The translations under genes were made by a program, and so were the position numbers. From positions 24,452,064 to 24,516,063 of the forward strand of contig CP154955.1 of assembly GCA_039621445.1 (NCBI GenBank): 64,000 nt of DNA, read 5' to 3'. Position 1 is the first letter of the stretch. Every line of letters starts with the position of its first letter. Below, piece after piece: positions 44,011-56,407 of the stretch. The DNA comes from Euglena gracilis (lineage: Eukaryota > Euglenida > Euglenophyceae > Euglenales). The notes below the pieces were generated by a model. That model made no database searches. It was given only the letters and a program-made list of their open reading frames with translations, and was not told the origin of the DNA.

Positions 44011-44520
44011 ATCCATCGATTCAGTGACCCTTTCTGGTTCCTAATAGCAGCCAGTTTCTTCGTCCTCTCTTCCACGGTGCCAAGTCTGGTCAGGATATCC
44101 TGAGTCCAGAGCTTGGCATCCGCAGACACGGGAGGTGAAGCAGGTTCATCCTGCTCCTCATCCGTCGATCCGGCGGAAGACTGGGCCTGTCGACCACGAG
44201 CCTTACCTTTCGGTTTGCTCTGGCCGTACCCGGACGATGCAACGGCCGAATAGTCGTGCATTGTCGTAGGGCCTTTTGGCTGTCCGCCAGTCTGACCTCC
44301 AGCGCCACCTTTCGGTGGTGGTTTCCCAACACCGCCTTTGGCAGGGGGCTTACAGGGTGCAGCACCCGGTTTGCCTCCCTTCTTTTAAAAACTCCCTTTT
44401 AGGGCCATAAGTGCAGAGGCGAGGACGGCATGGCCTAGCAAGGTCTTTGAGCTTCGCCCTCGGCGTCCCTTCCTCCCTGTTCTTTTTGCCTCGAGGGAGT
44501 GCGGGGTCCAAGCATGTTCT
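43947..44520 (-). pseudogene. DIRS 5' fragment with Gag-like ORF, reverse
   Basis: On the - strand, a terminal-repeat-like stretch (44510-44430: CGCACTCCCTCGAGG..., GGGCGAAGCTCAAAG) matches the ends of the other DIRS copies. A frame follows through a Gly/Pro/Lys-rich part to YGQSKPKGKARGRQAQSS, TDEEQDEPASPPVSADAK, LWTQDILTRLGTVEERTKK and LAAIRNQKGSLNRWIQ, a charged, possibly coiled-coil Gag-like protein. It abuts the forward fragment at about 44010 in head-to-head fashion. Identification as Gag is inferred from position and the terminal match. Confidence 0.5.
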
Positions 44521-44601
44521 GAGAAAGGCATGGGGGGAGTATGCATAGAGCCTGAAGGGAGTCGAGTTTTTTGTTGGATCCATGAAAATGAGGAGGGACA
44601 T

Positions 44602-45675
44602 AGAGACCCTGCGCCGCCGGAGGGTTTTTCCGGGTTTCTCCTCGGGGGTGCAAACGTCCCGCTTTCATAAGCCTTTGGTGTGCATAAATTCCCCCCGAGC
44701 CTCAGTATGGAGCAGGTGGGGCCCAGCGACCCCGGGGCGGAGGGACCGCGCTATCGACACAAAAAGGCACGTTGGGCACCGCGCCGAAAAATTTTGTCAG
44801 CTCTGGGGCGGACGGCCAGGCTCCAGTTAGCCAGTCCAGCTGACTTCCGGCGACGGCAAAGAAATACGCAGAAGGAGCAGAAAAGAAAAAACATGACAAA
44901 CCAAGGGCAACAGCCGGCAAGGACAGGCTTCCACATCGCCTTTGCGCTGCGCAAGTGAGGCCCCTCCGGACCTCCTGTTTTTTTTAATGAGGCCAAATTT
45001 TCCTCGCCAGTCCATTTTTAAGCTTTTTATCGGGCTTTGGAATAAATGCCAAAGAAAAAGTTTCTGAGGTGCTTGAGAGTCTTCGCCCACCAAATTGCCT
45101 CCGGAAAAAAACCAGTCAAAAATATTAAAAAATACGGGCCTGTGCAATCACTTCCCGGTCCCTGGAAAAAGTTGGCAAACGCAACCGCGATGCAAAAGCT
45201 GCGCGGTGCCCCCGCGTGGAAAACAGAACGGGGAAGGATAAAACCAGGCCACCCCCTTACGCCACAGCATTATTATTTCTGTTCGCACCCATGCAAAAAT
45301 TAGGGCATCACGTTTAGTCCACCCCAACATCCTGCCTGGAATTACCAGGCAGGCTTTCCAGCAAGCCAATTTTTTTTGGAAGCAAGCTACCACACCACAA
45401 ATTCTTTATCATGGTGTTGAAAGAATTTCGCTTTCAATACTTCTGATCTCTATTTCTTTTTGGCGACGCTGTTGATTGAGATTTGCCACAACAATCTGAG
45501 GGCAACTCTGAATCCTTTCAAACAAAAAAAATCACCAAATGCTCTGCGCGAGCAATTGCTGCCAAGGGAGCCAATTACACACAAGTGATATTGTGTCGCC
45601 CCAATGCAAACCTTGTGCTTTCAAGGGCTGCTCAGCCCCGTTGAAAAAAAAATAACAAAAAAAACGCTGCGGTGC
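44602..45675. other. no recognised gene; 3' flank of TOP1
   Basis: Open frames at 44680-44958 and 45046-45303 (+) are Lys/Arg-rich but show no recognisable domain. From 45420 to 45675 the sequence is AT-rich and probably includes the 3' UTR of the reverse-strand topoisomerase gene; ATTTTTTTT-type runs are present but a specific poly(A) site was not assigned. Confidence 0.4.
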
Positions 45676-45831
45676 TCAATCAGTTTCATCGCCGGAGTCT
45701 GACTCCTCTTGCGCAGTGTCCAGGCTGGCAGTGGGGTCCAAGGAGCGTTGGAAGCGAAAGGCGGGGTCGATGTCCAGCGCCCATGGGAACTTGTTGATCA
45801 GCGTCTTGGCAAATACCTTTTCGATGGGCAC
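45676..45831 (-). CDS. TOP1: DNA topoisomerase I, C-terminal exon
   Basis: On the - strand the exon starts after CTGCACCACAG and reads VPIEKVFAKTLINKFPWALD, then IDPAFRF, an acidic tail ending EESDSGDETD and TGA (stop at 45676-45678). The first part matches the end of eukaryotic topoisomerase IB, whose family pattern is VPIEKIYNKTQREKFAWAID followed by a few residues and the stop. Here about 25 extra residues, mainly Ser/Thr/Asp/Glu, follow. This C-terminal helix packs against the core and helps place the catalytic Tyr. Phase 0 joins it to the exon at 48433. The 2.6-kb intron between holds a TA-flanked MITE and AT-rich sequence. Confidence 0.93.
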   Translation of the reverse strand: MPIEKVFAKTLINKFPWALDIDPAFRFQRSLDPTASLDTAQEESDSGDETD

Positions 45832-46381
45832 CTGTGGTGCAGGCAGTGTGGAGCGGCAAACAAGGCACTGAGAAACGAGGGCTTGGCAAAAAAAAGCGAC
45901 AGGTGGAACAAAAAAAGATGCACGAACATGGGCAGAGGTGAAGAAGGTGATGAAATGACGAAAAAAACAACAACAAATACCCCAAGTAAATTCACCTTTC
46001 ACCGGAAAATGACGTTTCGAGAGGGAGGCCACAACGGTGATCCAGCTTTTTCGAGAGCGTATGTCTTCTTATATGGTTGCAACCAAAAATATTGATGCAG
46101 CTGCAAATGTGGTGGAACACGAAAATTCGACTCCCTTCACAAAATAAATAACTGGCAAACAAAATAAAAAATTCTTGAGTCTTGTTGATCCAATGCCAGG
46201 CAATGAATTAAAACAAAAAATATGGCGTTTTATTTTGTGTATCATTTGGGTCTTTACCCCACTTTCTCTGACTCAAGGCTTTTCGTCTTTTTTGATGGCT
46301 CGAGGATGAATTATGTGTTGAAGAAGAATGCGGAAAAATGTTTAGATGCTTAAATACCCCGAGTGATCCAAGATGAATTAA

Positions 46382-46408
<27 letters not shown>
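46382..46408. repeat. (AC)n microsatellite
   Basis: Short pure CA tract in the TOP1 intron; a second imperfect one follows at 46510-46530. Confidence 0.9.
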
Positions 46409-46412
<4 letters not shown>

Positions 46413-47250
46413 CCAAAATGAAAATTGGTCAATAATAGTATTAGGCAGAAAAAAAGAACTGGATGGTGAAATTGAAATTAACGGGAAAAACACAATGCAA
46501 AACAAAAAAAACACACACACAAAACACAACTTTTCCAAATATCGAAAAAGAAGCACAAAAAGGCAAGGAAAAAACGCACCTGCATCCACCCTGCTCTCTT
46601 GGAATTGGGAACACATGTTTGCCTCCCCTCACAGGACCAACCAAGCACCTATTATCAGCTTGCCGTTTCAGGCCATTCGAAGCCATTTCAGGCCGTTTGA
46701 GGCCCATTTTGGCAATTTTAGGTTGAAGGCTGCATTCAGAACCAAAACTGTGTCATAATATGAACAAATCTTTGATAAATGAATAACGAGAGGCTCCCAG
46801 TCAAAAGAAGCATGAAATGAAGCATGAAATTCATGGAAACTGGTGAAACCAGGGGAAGCTCAACAAACTTCAATTTCAAATTCACACCCGGAGAGGAATT
46901 TTAAACGGGACCCAGGTCGGTGCTTAAAGCAAAGAAAAACCGTTCAACGAAAAAATCCACAGGCAAAATGGCCAAAAAAAATGGTCATGTTTTGGCAAAA
47001 ACGGGTCGAGTTCGAGGGGAAAAAATGATTTCTGGCATCCTTGAACGTTCTTCAATTTTGATTTTCGACTCTGGTCGACCCCAGATCGGCTGTTGACGGT
47101 TCCTTAGGCCTAAGGGTAGTCCCTAAGAGGCGCTCCTTAACAGGAAAAATACATCCCTTCAGGAGGGAGGAACACACTGTGGAAAAATTCTGGATGAAAT
47201 ACATTAAAATAATGGGTGAAATCCTGGATGCAAACCCTTCAAAGCAACTA

Positions 47251-47545
47251 CCGGGGGGGGGGATTTTTGTGCTAGAGAAATTTTGCGGCAACAAATTTCG
47301 CGGGCGACAAATTTCGCGGGATTCCTTAAAAATGTCCGGAAATATTTTGCGGGATTTTTTTTCTGCGAATTTTTGGTTGAACATCATGAGCACCTGAATG
47401 GGAACACATGGACAGACACAGGCCAACATTCGCAGGAACAATTTCGTGGGATTCCTTAAAAATGTCCGGAAATATTTCGCGGGATTTGCTTCCGCGAAAT
47501 TTGTCCGTGCAAATTTTCTCTAGGGCAAAATTCCCCCCCCCCCGG
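47251..47545. mobile_element. TA-flanked MITE, family L
   Basis: CCGGGGGGGGG followed by ATTTTTGTGCTAGAGAAA at the left is mirrored by TTTTCTCTAGGGCAAAATT and CCCCCCCCCCGG at the right, with TA on both sides (47249-47250, 47546-47547). Two interior halves share TTTCGCGGGATTCCTTAAAA and ATGTCCGGAAATATTT as direct repeats. It lies in the last TOP1 intron. Confidence 0.8.
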
Positions 47546-48432
47546 TACTCTTTTGGAGATCTAAGGGACTTAAGCCAAATCTTGAGTATTGTCATTCAAC
47601 TCAAAATATTTGAAAATTGAAATTTTCCATGCACCACATTTGAAACAGATGAATTCAAAAAAGCATTTCAAACCGTGGGATGAGGTAAATCAGGATAAAA
47701 CAGTCAAGAACTGGTGCAAATGCCGAAATAACGTGGTGCTGTATTGTTTAAGCAACTTTGGCTGTTTAAATCCACAAAAGTCATTTAAAAACATTTTTCA
47801 TCAATGTTTGTCATCTCCTCCATGTTCTTGTTTGGGGGGGTATAATTTGTAATGGGACGTTTACTCAAATGCTTGGTGGTCCTGGGCAGGCAACTATTGT
47901 TACAATGGTTTCAAGTGGCCCAAAATGGCCAAAGATTGTTAAAATGGTTTTAAATGTCCACAATGCTTTGAAGGAAAAAATAAAAACTTGTCGCCTGATT
48001 TTGCCACCGTGCATGGAGATTCACGGGCCTCCTGAAGGTACTGGAGCATCCATTGTGTAAAAAAAAATATACAAAAAATCCAAATATATCAAAAAAAGGT
48101 CCGGGGGGGGGCTGGCTATTCTAATGCCTTTTGGGTCAACTCGAAAATTGCACAGAATTACTTGGGATTCTGCGGTCCGAAATTTATCCCCCCTCAATTA
48201 CAACTGCTACAACAAAGAATTGAAATGAAGGAGCCAAAAATAATTCAAAATATGTCTTTCTAAAGCAGGAAAATAAAACTGTTTCCTTTCAAACCTTTTT
48301 CAAAGCAGTTTTCTTCTTGCATTTCCCCCCAAAAAGCGGCATTATGCAGGATTATCATTGGTCTGTCCCCCCCTGCTGGACCTTTCAGGCTTCAAAAGGT
48401 GGCACTAAATAACATCGGGAAGGTAAGCACAC

Positions 48433-48519
48433 CTCATTGCGCTTGCACCACGCGGAAATGATGCGGGGATCGATGTAATTGATTTTCGACGTCCCCAAGG
48501 ACACTGTCTTTGTGTTGTC
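48433..48519 (-). CDS. TOP1: DNA topoisomerase I, active-site tyrosine exon
   Basis: 29 codons between acceptor TTGCAG and donor GTGTGC, phase 0 at both ends. It reads [19 protein letters not shown] and [21 protein letters not shown] is the invariant active-site block of type IB topoisomerases (family pattern LGTSK-(L/I)-NY-x-DPR). The Tyr codon at 48475-48477 corresponds to human Tyr723, which attacks the DNA phosphate to form the 3'-phosphotyrosyl link that allows supercoil relaxation. The preceding and following exons complete the linker and C-terminal domain. Confidence 0.97.
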
Positions 48520-49425
48520 CTGCAACAATTAGCAATTGTGCCTCCTCCTCGCCCATTGCCCTGGTGGTAATCAGCTTTTCTGAGAATATGCCGGCACCAA
48601 GGGGAATGGAGGGGACTGGCAAACTGGGAAGGTCAGGCATCCGACCCGGACAAAAAAACCACCAAGGTGCAGCAGTGAGGATTGGGAAAAAATTTCCGGA
48701 CGTTTTGGGGAGAGGGGTGGCCATTTTGCAAGACACTGGAAAAAAGTGACCAGCTAGACCTTCTCTCCCTCTGGGGGGGTCCGGTCCCCCTGGCTGGACG
48801 CGCCGAGGTGGAACGAGGCTTTTGATGGGGTTTTATTTGGCTGATTTTGTTCCTAAAATCCCAAAAAAGGACCAAAATGGACATTTTGGCAAGCGTTGGG
48901 GGCCCAAATTTTTTTTGGCGCTTCGGGCAGGTCATTGAAAAAAACTTTTTCTACCAGCTATCCCTGCTAGCGGACGTACACCAGGATTAGCTACAGCCGA
49001 TCCCCTGGGAGAGGGCACTACTACGACCCCTTAAACAACAGCCTGGCAGCAAAATGGGCAGCTCTGAATGAAGCTTTGCTTGCTGGGGGAAATTCCTGTA
49101 GTTTCAAGTACAAGAATACAGAATACGGCCGACAAAAGTCTCCTGAAACTTGGAAAGAGTTGAAGCAAGGTTTCCTTGGAATAAATGCTGAGATTCGATA
49201 GGCATTTTTTTGCAACATGGGTTCAGGGGTTCCTTCGGGCAGTTTATATTGTATTTAGATGCCCTCAATTTTTTTGCCATCGGGAGGGAGGACCTGTGAA
49301 AAAAACAAAGCTGCCCCTTGTTCTGACTAAACCAAACTCCAATATGCTTCAAATGAAACCTTGTTGTTTTGTGGGTTCATCAAATTAAAAGCAAGCCGGA
49401 ATCTGTGTTGCCAGCAAACCTTCAC

Positions 49426-49593
49426 TCGCATTTCACTCTCGATCTTCGTGATCTGCTGCTTCACCTGGGCAATCTTGGCGTCGAGGCGGTTCATATCCGA
49501 TGGGAAGTTGGTCATCGGCGGCCGCTTGGGCTTGTGCTGCTTTGATGGGTCATTAAGCCCCGCCTCCTTCGCCAGGCGTTCCGCTTCCCTCGC
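49426..49593 (-). CDS. TOP1: DNA topoisomerase I, linker-domain exon
   Basis: 56 codons, acceptor TCGCTGCCCCAG, donor GTGAAG, phase 0 at both ends. It gives AREAERLAKEAGLNDPSKQ, HKPKRPPMTNFPSDMNRL and DAKIAQVKQQITKIESEMR. The HKPKRPP-x-x-N-x-x-x-DM stretch corresponds to the NHQRAPPKTxExSM segment that begins the linker in animal enzymes, and the DAKIAQVKQQITKIESEM helix to the coiled linker. The linker is much shorter than in human TOP1 (about 20 residues of helix between HKPKRPP... and the GTSK block). Further upstream exons (core domain) were not recognised between 49600 and 64000 and may lie beyond the window. Confidence 0.92.
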
Positions 49594-52179
49594 CTGGGGC
49601 AGCGAGCCAGGAAACAATGCAAAATCCCCATCAATCTCCTTTCTGTTGTGAGGACCAACTGTACTCTCCCTGCCATTCAACCGCATGACCTCCCCTCCCC
49701 CTGTCATTGACACGCCAATGTTCACAATTGGACCATTGCACTTTTCATCTTGCACCAAATCACCAAATTCATAGGGGAAAACATTTGAAATCGTGGCCAG
49801 GAAGAAGATCCGGCACAATTTTGAAGGGTCTGGGCTGAATCTCCTTAGAAACTGTGTCTAAGAAAAAATTATGTTGCAGAAAAATGCCGCTGACACAGGG
49901 TTTCAACGACACGCTGTGTCAACACCAAGGGGAGGGTACCACCAACACATACCAGATATTTCGAGAATATCCCTCTGAGCGGCGTGAACAAACTGCTTGA
50001 AAAAAATTTCTGTTTCCCATTCTGATTCCCAGTAATCCCTTTTGGTTCCAAAAAAAACCGATATTGGTCACCGGAATAAACTGTTTATTGAATGCTTTGG
50101 AGGGATATCAAAAAGGGACATTAAAAATGTTCATTTAAGCTGAGTTTTATTCCTAATCCGTTTCATTTTCCAAAAAAAATAGAACTCAAACAACCCAATA
50201 GCAAAACCCCCCAAAAAAATCAAACCCCCAAATGGAAACCAACTCCATTAAAGACAGATGTTCACCAAACTCGACAATTTTTGGTTATCGTGCTGTTAAG
50301 AGTATCAAATCATCACACCGAGGCATTGATTTTGTCTTGATTTTTTTTGATTATTGTGGTGACCATCCTTTGGAATGAAATGTTCTTGCCTGTGCTGGCT
50401 TCGTCACAAATTCATGCCTGTCTGCTGTGAATCAGACATCATCGAGGTTCCGCAAAAAGACAAAAAATGAATCTCTCATGTACCCGTTCATCAAATCCCC
50501 GCGGAGAAAGGAAAGAGTTGACTGACTTGGTCAAGCCCGGCCCCATAAAATCTAAAACTGACAAAATCTTAACTTCCTTGAAAAAAATCCTTGAACCAAT
50601 TTTGCAGAAAAAAAAACTGGTTGTGTGAACAAAAAATCGTTCTCGGAAAGAACTTGGAGATGAATATTCATTTTGAAAATAAATCTACCAACACGTTCCA
50701 TTTGAAACTTTAGGTGGTTGGGGTGAGGCGGAGAATGCGGTTGGTGGTGGTTTGCCATTCCAACGGGTTTGTCTTTGCCAATTTATTGAATCGTGTCCTG
50801 AAATTCTGCGAATGTCATCGCGAAAGGAGGTGTCAAACAACGAACTCATGAACTAAATCATAATAAATTTTCTTGAATGAAAAAAAAGGTGCTAGAGAAC
50901 CAGGGAGAAAAAAATCAATGTTTTTCCAAATTGCAATTCAGAGGTTCACAAATAAACAAAACTTTGAAACGTGCAATTCTGACATTCCAATTGCATCATA
51001 AGAAAATAACTGATCCCTGAGAACCATGAATTTATTCTTCGGTTTTTCTTCAAAATTGCTTCGCACCTAATTTTTTCGCCATGATGGATTTATTGGATTG
51101 GGGTGAGAATCTCGAGCATAACACCATAAGCCTGACATTATGCATAAACTCATAAGGATCTGCGTGGCAACAATTAGGTGCAAACCGAAATTGATGATTT
51201 TTTGAAGAGCATACAACTGGGGATTGATGAATTGTGAAGAATGGGCACGTAGAGATGAAACATCTCACTTATCTGTACACTTATCTGCATGTTTGGCTCT
51301 CCAAGAAAAAAACAAGAAAGAAAAGAAGAAAAAAGTCTCTCATACGACCACTGCCATCCCTTTTTGTCGAATTACATCAAAATCTATGTTTGCCATAAAC
51401 GTAACGAAGAGGGAATCCGTGTGGACTATTACCCGCTTGCAAAATGGGATGTGTGAGTGAAGCTTTGTTGGTTTCAGTGGTAAATTTAAAGAACAACAAA
51501 TCTCCAAGCGTGTTGTGGTGGTTCCATTTCAAAAGATTAAAAATGGACTGCAGAAATCAGCCAGAAAATGGTGAAATGGGTATTGTTCTCGCCTGGAACG
51601 AAAATTAAGTTTATCATTATGGACGCTCCGAGCGATATGTGTTTTCTATTTTTGATAGTGGTTTGTCAGAAAATCAAGGAGCGGCGACCACAATGCAGAG
51701 ATAACCCAAGGATTGAACTTTCTGATGCAATGAATACGCTCCCGCCCCGGGGAGGAAACTGTCACCTGTCAGGACCCTGACAATTTCATGACAAATTCTC
51801 AGGGGGGATAAATCCCGCTTCAAGAAGAACGCGACATACCGCTTCTTCATTTCGCTTCTGGATCAGAGTGTCCCGCTTGAGCCTTTTGCATCTCTGCAAG
51901 AGAGTTTCTTCTTGAGCCTCCCCATTGGAAGGTCGCTCTGCGAAAGAGTGTTTGGATTCATTCCTGTCCTTCAGGAGCCGGGAGATGTTCGAAATATATA
52001 TTGTATTATATATATATTATATAATACAATATAAATATATATTGTATTATTACATATATATTGTCAAAAATAACTATTTGTCCATTCGGCAAGAGTTTTT
52101 AGAACCTGATTCCTTCGTGAATTTCATCACAAAGCTGAAAAAAAATGAAAAATTTTGTGTGCTTTGTGCAACTTTTACT

Positions 52180-52180
<1 letters not shown>
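49594..52180. other. probable TOP1 intron; AT-rich, no gene recognised
   Basis: Ordinary AT-rich unique sequence, with fewer C/G runs than the rest of the window. At 51735-51815 a degenerate copy of the family B MITE can be seen (GGAAACTGTCACCTGTCAGG...CATGACAAATTCTCAGGGG). Around 51995-52070 is an imperfect ATATTGTATTATATAT inverted repeat. Confidence 0.45.
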
Positions 52181-52257
<77 letters not shown>

Positions 52258-52779
52258 GGCAAGGCTAATTTACTGGGCCCCCCCCCGGGGGGGTCCCAGT
52301 AGTTTAACCTGGGGGCGGGGGTCCCGCTTCTTTCACCAACTCCAAATTTGGGTTTTTCGCGCCCCGGCGCGCCGTATCTCCGTTCATTACGGGAGCGGGA
52401 TCGGGGTTAAAATAAGGGAATAGGGTTAGGGTTACGATTTAGGAAAAAAGTTAGGCCGAAATTGGGTCGAAATTCATACAGAAAATTGTCCCTGGACATT
52501 CAGTCCCAATACGGCCGAAATTAGGCCCCACGGCCTAATTTCCCCCTAACCCTGACCCTAACCCTGAACCCCAACCCTAACCCTAATCCAAACCCTAACC
52601 CTAATCCCGAAAATAACCCCCTAATAACCCCGCCGGCGAAAAAATTATCCGGTAGTGGGTGGGTTTCCCCCGGGAAAACCCAAGGGGGGTCCCAGTAGTT
52701 TCACCTGGGCGGCCGAAGTCCCCGGTAGGTACAACTACGGGGCCCCCCCCCCCCGGGGGGGGGGGCAGTAAATTAGCCT

Positions 52780-52840
<61 letters not shown>

Positions 52841-52877
52841 TATATAGATATATATATATATATGTCGGTATATATAC

Positions 52878-52908
<31 letters not shown>

Positions 52909-52945
52909 CATACACATACATACATACATATATATAATGTTCAAA
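52181..52945. repeat. (AT)n microsatellite split by an insertion
   Basis: Pure TA repeats at 52181-52257 and 52784-52870 with a degenerate tail to 52945. The two blocks are continuous if the element 52258-52783 is removed. Confidence 0.9.
52258..52783. mobile_element. inverted-repeat element K in (AT)n, carrying telomere-like repeats
   Basis: The left end GGCAAGGCTAATTTACTG and right end CAGTAAATTAGCCTTGCC are exact complements, with AT repeats on both sides (so the target duplication length is undeterminable). The interior contains GGGTTAGGGTTACG (52425-52437) and CCCTAACCCTGACCCTAACC-type tracts (52548-52620). Confidence 0.75.
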
Positions 52946-53019
52946 CAGTTAATAAAATTCTAAAAATTTATAAATTATAAATATTGCAAATATTCGTATA
53001 ATTGTTACCATTGTAAACA

Positions 53020-54330
53020 TTGTGGTTGCGTTGGAGTCAAACCAAAACCTCTGTAAGGTGACATTAAGGGGTTCCCTTGACATTATGTTTCAGCTCCATA
53101 TTTTTGTCTATTCAGAAAAATGAGGAACCTTTATCGTATCTCACAGTTCTGACCAATTCAAATATGACCCAAATAATTGGGCAATTTTTTTTTTTTGCAT
53201 CGAGGGGTGTGTGCCACCATACCCCCCCCCCTCCCACAAATGACACCCGCAATATCTCCAAAAAATGGTAACTTGTGGAGGACATAATATTCCACCCCAA
53301 TTGCACACCGGAGAGTTTTATTGCATTTTTGGGCGTTTGGGGGATTGGCTGTCCACCGACATTTTCAGTTTTTAAAATCAACCAACCTGCCAATTTTAAT
53401 ACTTTTTTCAGGGGGGTGTCACTTTGGGGGGGTGCCATTTGTGGGGGGGTGTATAGCACTACCCAGCTTAAAACCCGACCCCCCAACCTGGGGTCGAGAG
53501 TGCCCCCCCCTTCGCCTGCCCGTAGCACCTCCCGGGGGGGGGGGTGCGAACTTCCTTAAAAAGAAGCCCAGGTTGTCACCCTCGCCAGTCGGGTGGGGGT
53601 GGAAATAGATCGAAATCAATGGATTACGGTTAAAAAACCAAAATTATCCAACACCTTCAGTGCCTGGATGGCCACTTTCGGTCAGTAAGGGGGTCCAAAA
53701 TATCATGCAATATTCACCGACCCATGGCAGGGGGTCGCTTTCATCTCCCAAAAACCAGTCAATAACTTTTTTCCCAGTCAGCCACTATTCCAGCCTTCGA
53801 CGCCAGGTCAATTACTGGGTGTTTTTTGCCAACCCTCCCCCCGGTCATTGTATGGTCCAGAGTCAAAAACCAGTCGCTTTTGGACTGGCCTTTTGCGCCA
53901 GAAAGCTCAAGGGTCTCAACATGAAGGCCCAATGGCGGGGCACAACACATGTGAAACATCAGAAATAATGCACACCTCTCGTCGCCATAATGAGGCAAGT
54001 GCCAAACCTCAATCACAGCAGAAAATACAAAGCAAGACCTGCGTGCACATGAACATGTTTTGGAGGGTCCACAATACTGCAATAAATACCCCCCTCGGTA
54101 ATAATGAGGACATTGGAGAACTGGCCACTAATGAAAACTGTCAGTGCAACCCCCCTGTTTGTTTCAAAGGTAAAAAACTCTCTCCACACACCCATATATG
54201 TAGAGTTGATGCATACATACAGACACACATGAAAATAAAAATATTATACATCTATATCACGGAATATCTTAAGGACCCCCCGAGAGGTCCAGCCGGCTGG
54301 CTGGAAAAGGTGTTGGCTGGATTCCCATTT
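53020..54330. other. no gene recognised
   Basis: Mixed sequence with C-run/G-run pairs (53400-53550). Open frames at 53275-53608 and 53848-54357 show no domain and are probably fortuitous. Confidence 0.35.
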
Positions 54331-54359
54331 TTGGGCCATTTTGGCTCAAAAAATTGATT

Positions 54360-55360
54360 TCCCCAAAACAGCTCGACAATGAAGCAAAATCAAAGAAAAT
54401 GTCCGAAAAAAAGGGCAAAAAAAGCCCTTGGAATGCCCTATCCAACCATGGTTTCCCCCCCAACCCTTTGTGTAGCCCGAGTTACGGCCATTTTTCGGCC
54501 AATTTCAGGGGGCATTTTTCGGCCAATTTCAGGGGCCATTTTGGGCTGTTTTTGAGGGCAAAAAAAACAACAAAAAATCGATGTTTTCAAAATATCTTTA
54601 AAATGTAGCAAAAACTCGGAGACCCGGAGACTTAAATTGAAGCCCTTGGAACGCCCAATCTAACGGCATTTTTTTCCACGCAACTCCCCGCCTAACCCGA
54701 AATATGGCCAATTTACGACCCAAAACAGCGCGGCAGGCTTGCGACTTGGCCGTTTTTGGCCCTTTTTGGGGTCAAAAAAAAATCAATTTTTCTGAAATTT
54801 CTCAAATAATGGTGGGGAATCAAAAGAAATGTACGGAGACCTAAATTGAAGCCCTTAAAATGCCCTATCCAGCAGTATTTTGATTCCCTGCCTAGCCCGA
54901 GTTACGGCCATTTTTCAGCCATTTTTGGCCATTTTGTACAGATTTGGCTTGTTTTGACTTGGCCATTTCAGGCCATTTTGGGGTCAAAAAAGTCGAAAAA
55001 ATCAAAAAAAAAATGCCCGAAACGATGTTTTTTGGCCTCCCAGACCCGGAAAAACTGTTTTTGAGCCGAAAATGAGCGTTTTTCGACCCCCGGCCCCATG
55101 GATTTTGGGTCAAAAAAAAGGGTCAAAAAGTCGGGGGAAAATCGAAAAAAAATTGGCCACAATGGAGCCAGAAAAAAAATGTTTTTTTTTAGCCGAAAAT
55201 GAGCGTTTTTTGACCCCGATTTGGGCCCGAAACCCATGGATTTTCTGGGTCATTTCTGGGTCAAAAAAGTCGGGAAAAATTGAAAATAATTGCCTGAAAT
55301 CAGGTTTTTGGGCCTCCTGAACCCGGAAAAACTGTTTTTGAGCCGAAAATGAGCACCAAA
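54360..55360 (+). repeat. dispersed/tandem repeats: family M and a ~120-bp unit
   Basis: 54410-54910 contains three variants of the GAAGCCCTT...CCCGAGTTACGGCC motif (family M). 55020-55350 contains three copies of a unit with ACCCGGAAAAACTG, TTTTTGAGCCGAAAATGAGC, CATGGATTTTGGGTC and AAAAAGTCGGG. Non-coding. Confidence 0.6.
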
Positions 55361-56407
55361 ACGCACCAAAATTGCTTCTCATAACTCCGCCTCTGCCCAG
55401 CGTCCGAGCGATGGTTTCTGTTTTACAGATAATTTTTGAAATGTAAAGAGGATTGACCAGGTTTTGAATAGTCCTGATCTCCTTGTTTTCCGCGGTATTT
55501 GACTTCTGTAAATTACCGTAAATTGCAGGTGTGCAATTTGTAAATCGTAAATAATGTGAGATTTGCAGTACTAGTCTTTTTGTCCATCCATTACGCGCAA
55601 GTTCCATTAAATGGTCCGCACCATTCAAAACCTGGTCCGGCTGAAAGAATTCCCTGATCTCATAGACCTGTAGATTTATAGATATATACATATGTATATA
55701 TGTGCAGGGCTGCAGAGCATACACATAACTATATACATGCATCTCCATAGAAATAATATATATATATATATATACATACATTATATTATGGCAGCCAGCC
55801 TCATGTCTCCCTAACTTCCTAAAAAGGGGGACCAACGGGGATCTGGTTGTTACCCTCACCCTATCCCAACAGAACAACTACCACCTCGGCCCCCCTCAGC
55901 CTTGGCCCCCCTCGGCCTTGGCCCCCCTTGGTCCCCTGCGACAATTTTTTGGGGGTTATTGATGGAATAGGGTTAGGGTTTGGAGTTCGGCCTAACTTTT
56001 GGCCTAACTTGTAGATGAGTTCCAGGTGAAAATTTTGGCTGAGCTCCTAGCCCTAAACGTACTTCATCAATAACGCAAAAAAAATTGGACCCCCCCCGGA
56101 GGTATTACTTTGCCCCCCCCCGGGGGGGGGGGGGCAAATGGAGGCTGCCACATACGGGCGAAATCAGGCCAGCCAATCCTGGCCCTCACCCTACGCCTTC
56201 ACTAACCCTGGGTATCGTGTGGCCAACCAATGATCCCCCCGGGGTCAAAGGGTACACTTGCCATTTATATGTACATACACATACACATACACGCACACAT
56301 GTATGTTTGTATATGCATATATGTGTACCCACATATATATCACATACACGCATATGTCTGCAACACATCTTTTTCATATATATCATCTATATGCACACAC
56401 ACACATA

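Noticed and set aside
46645-46656. CAAGCACCTATT as a further terminus of the CARGCACCTA family
   Set aside because: No opposing TAGGTGCTTG within reach and no target duplication; kept out as a possible solo end only.
55110-55877. 255-residue reverse-strand frame as an upstream TOP1 exon
   Set aside because: No topoisomerase core motifs; crosses AT microsatellite and the 120-bp tandem repeat.
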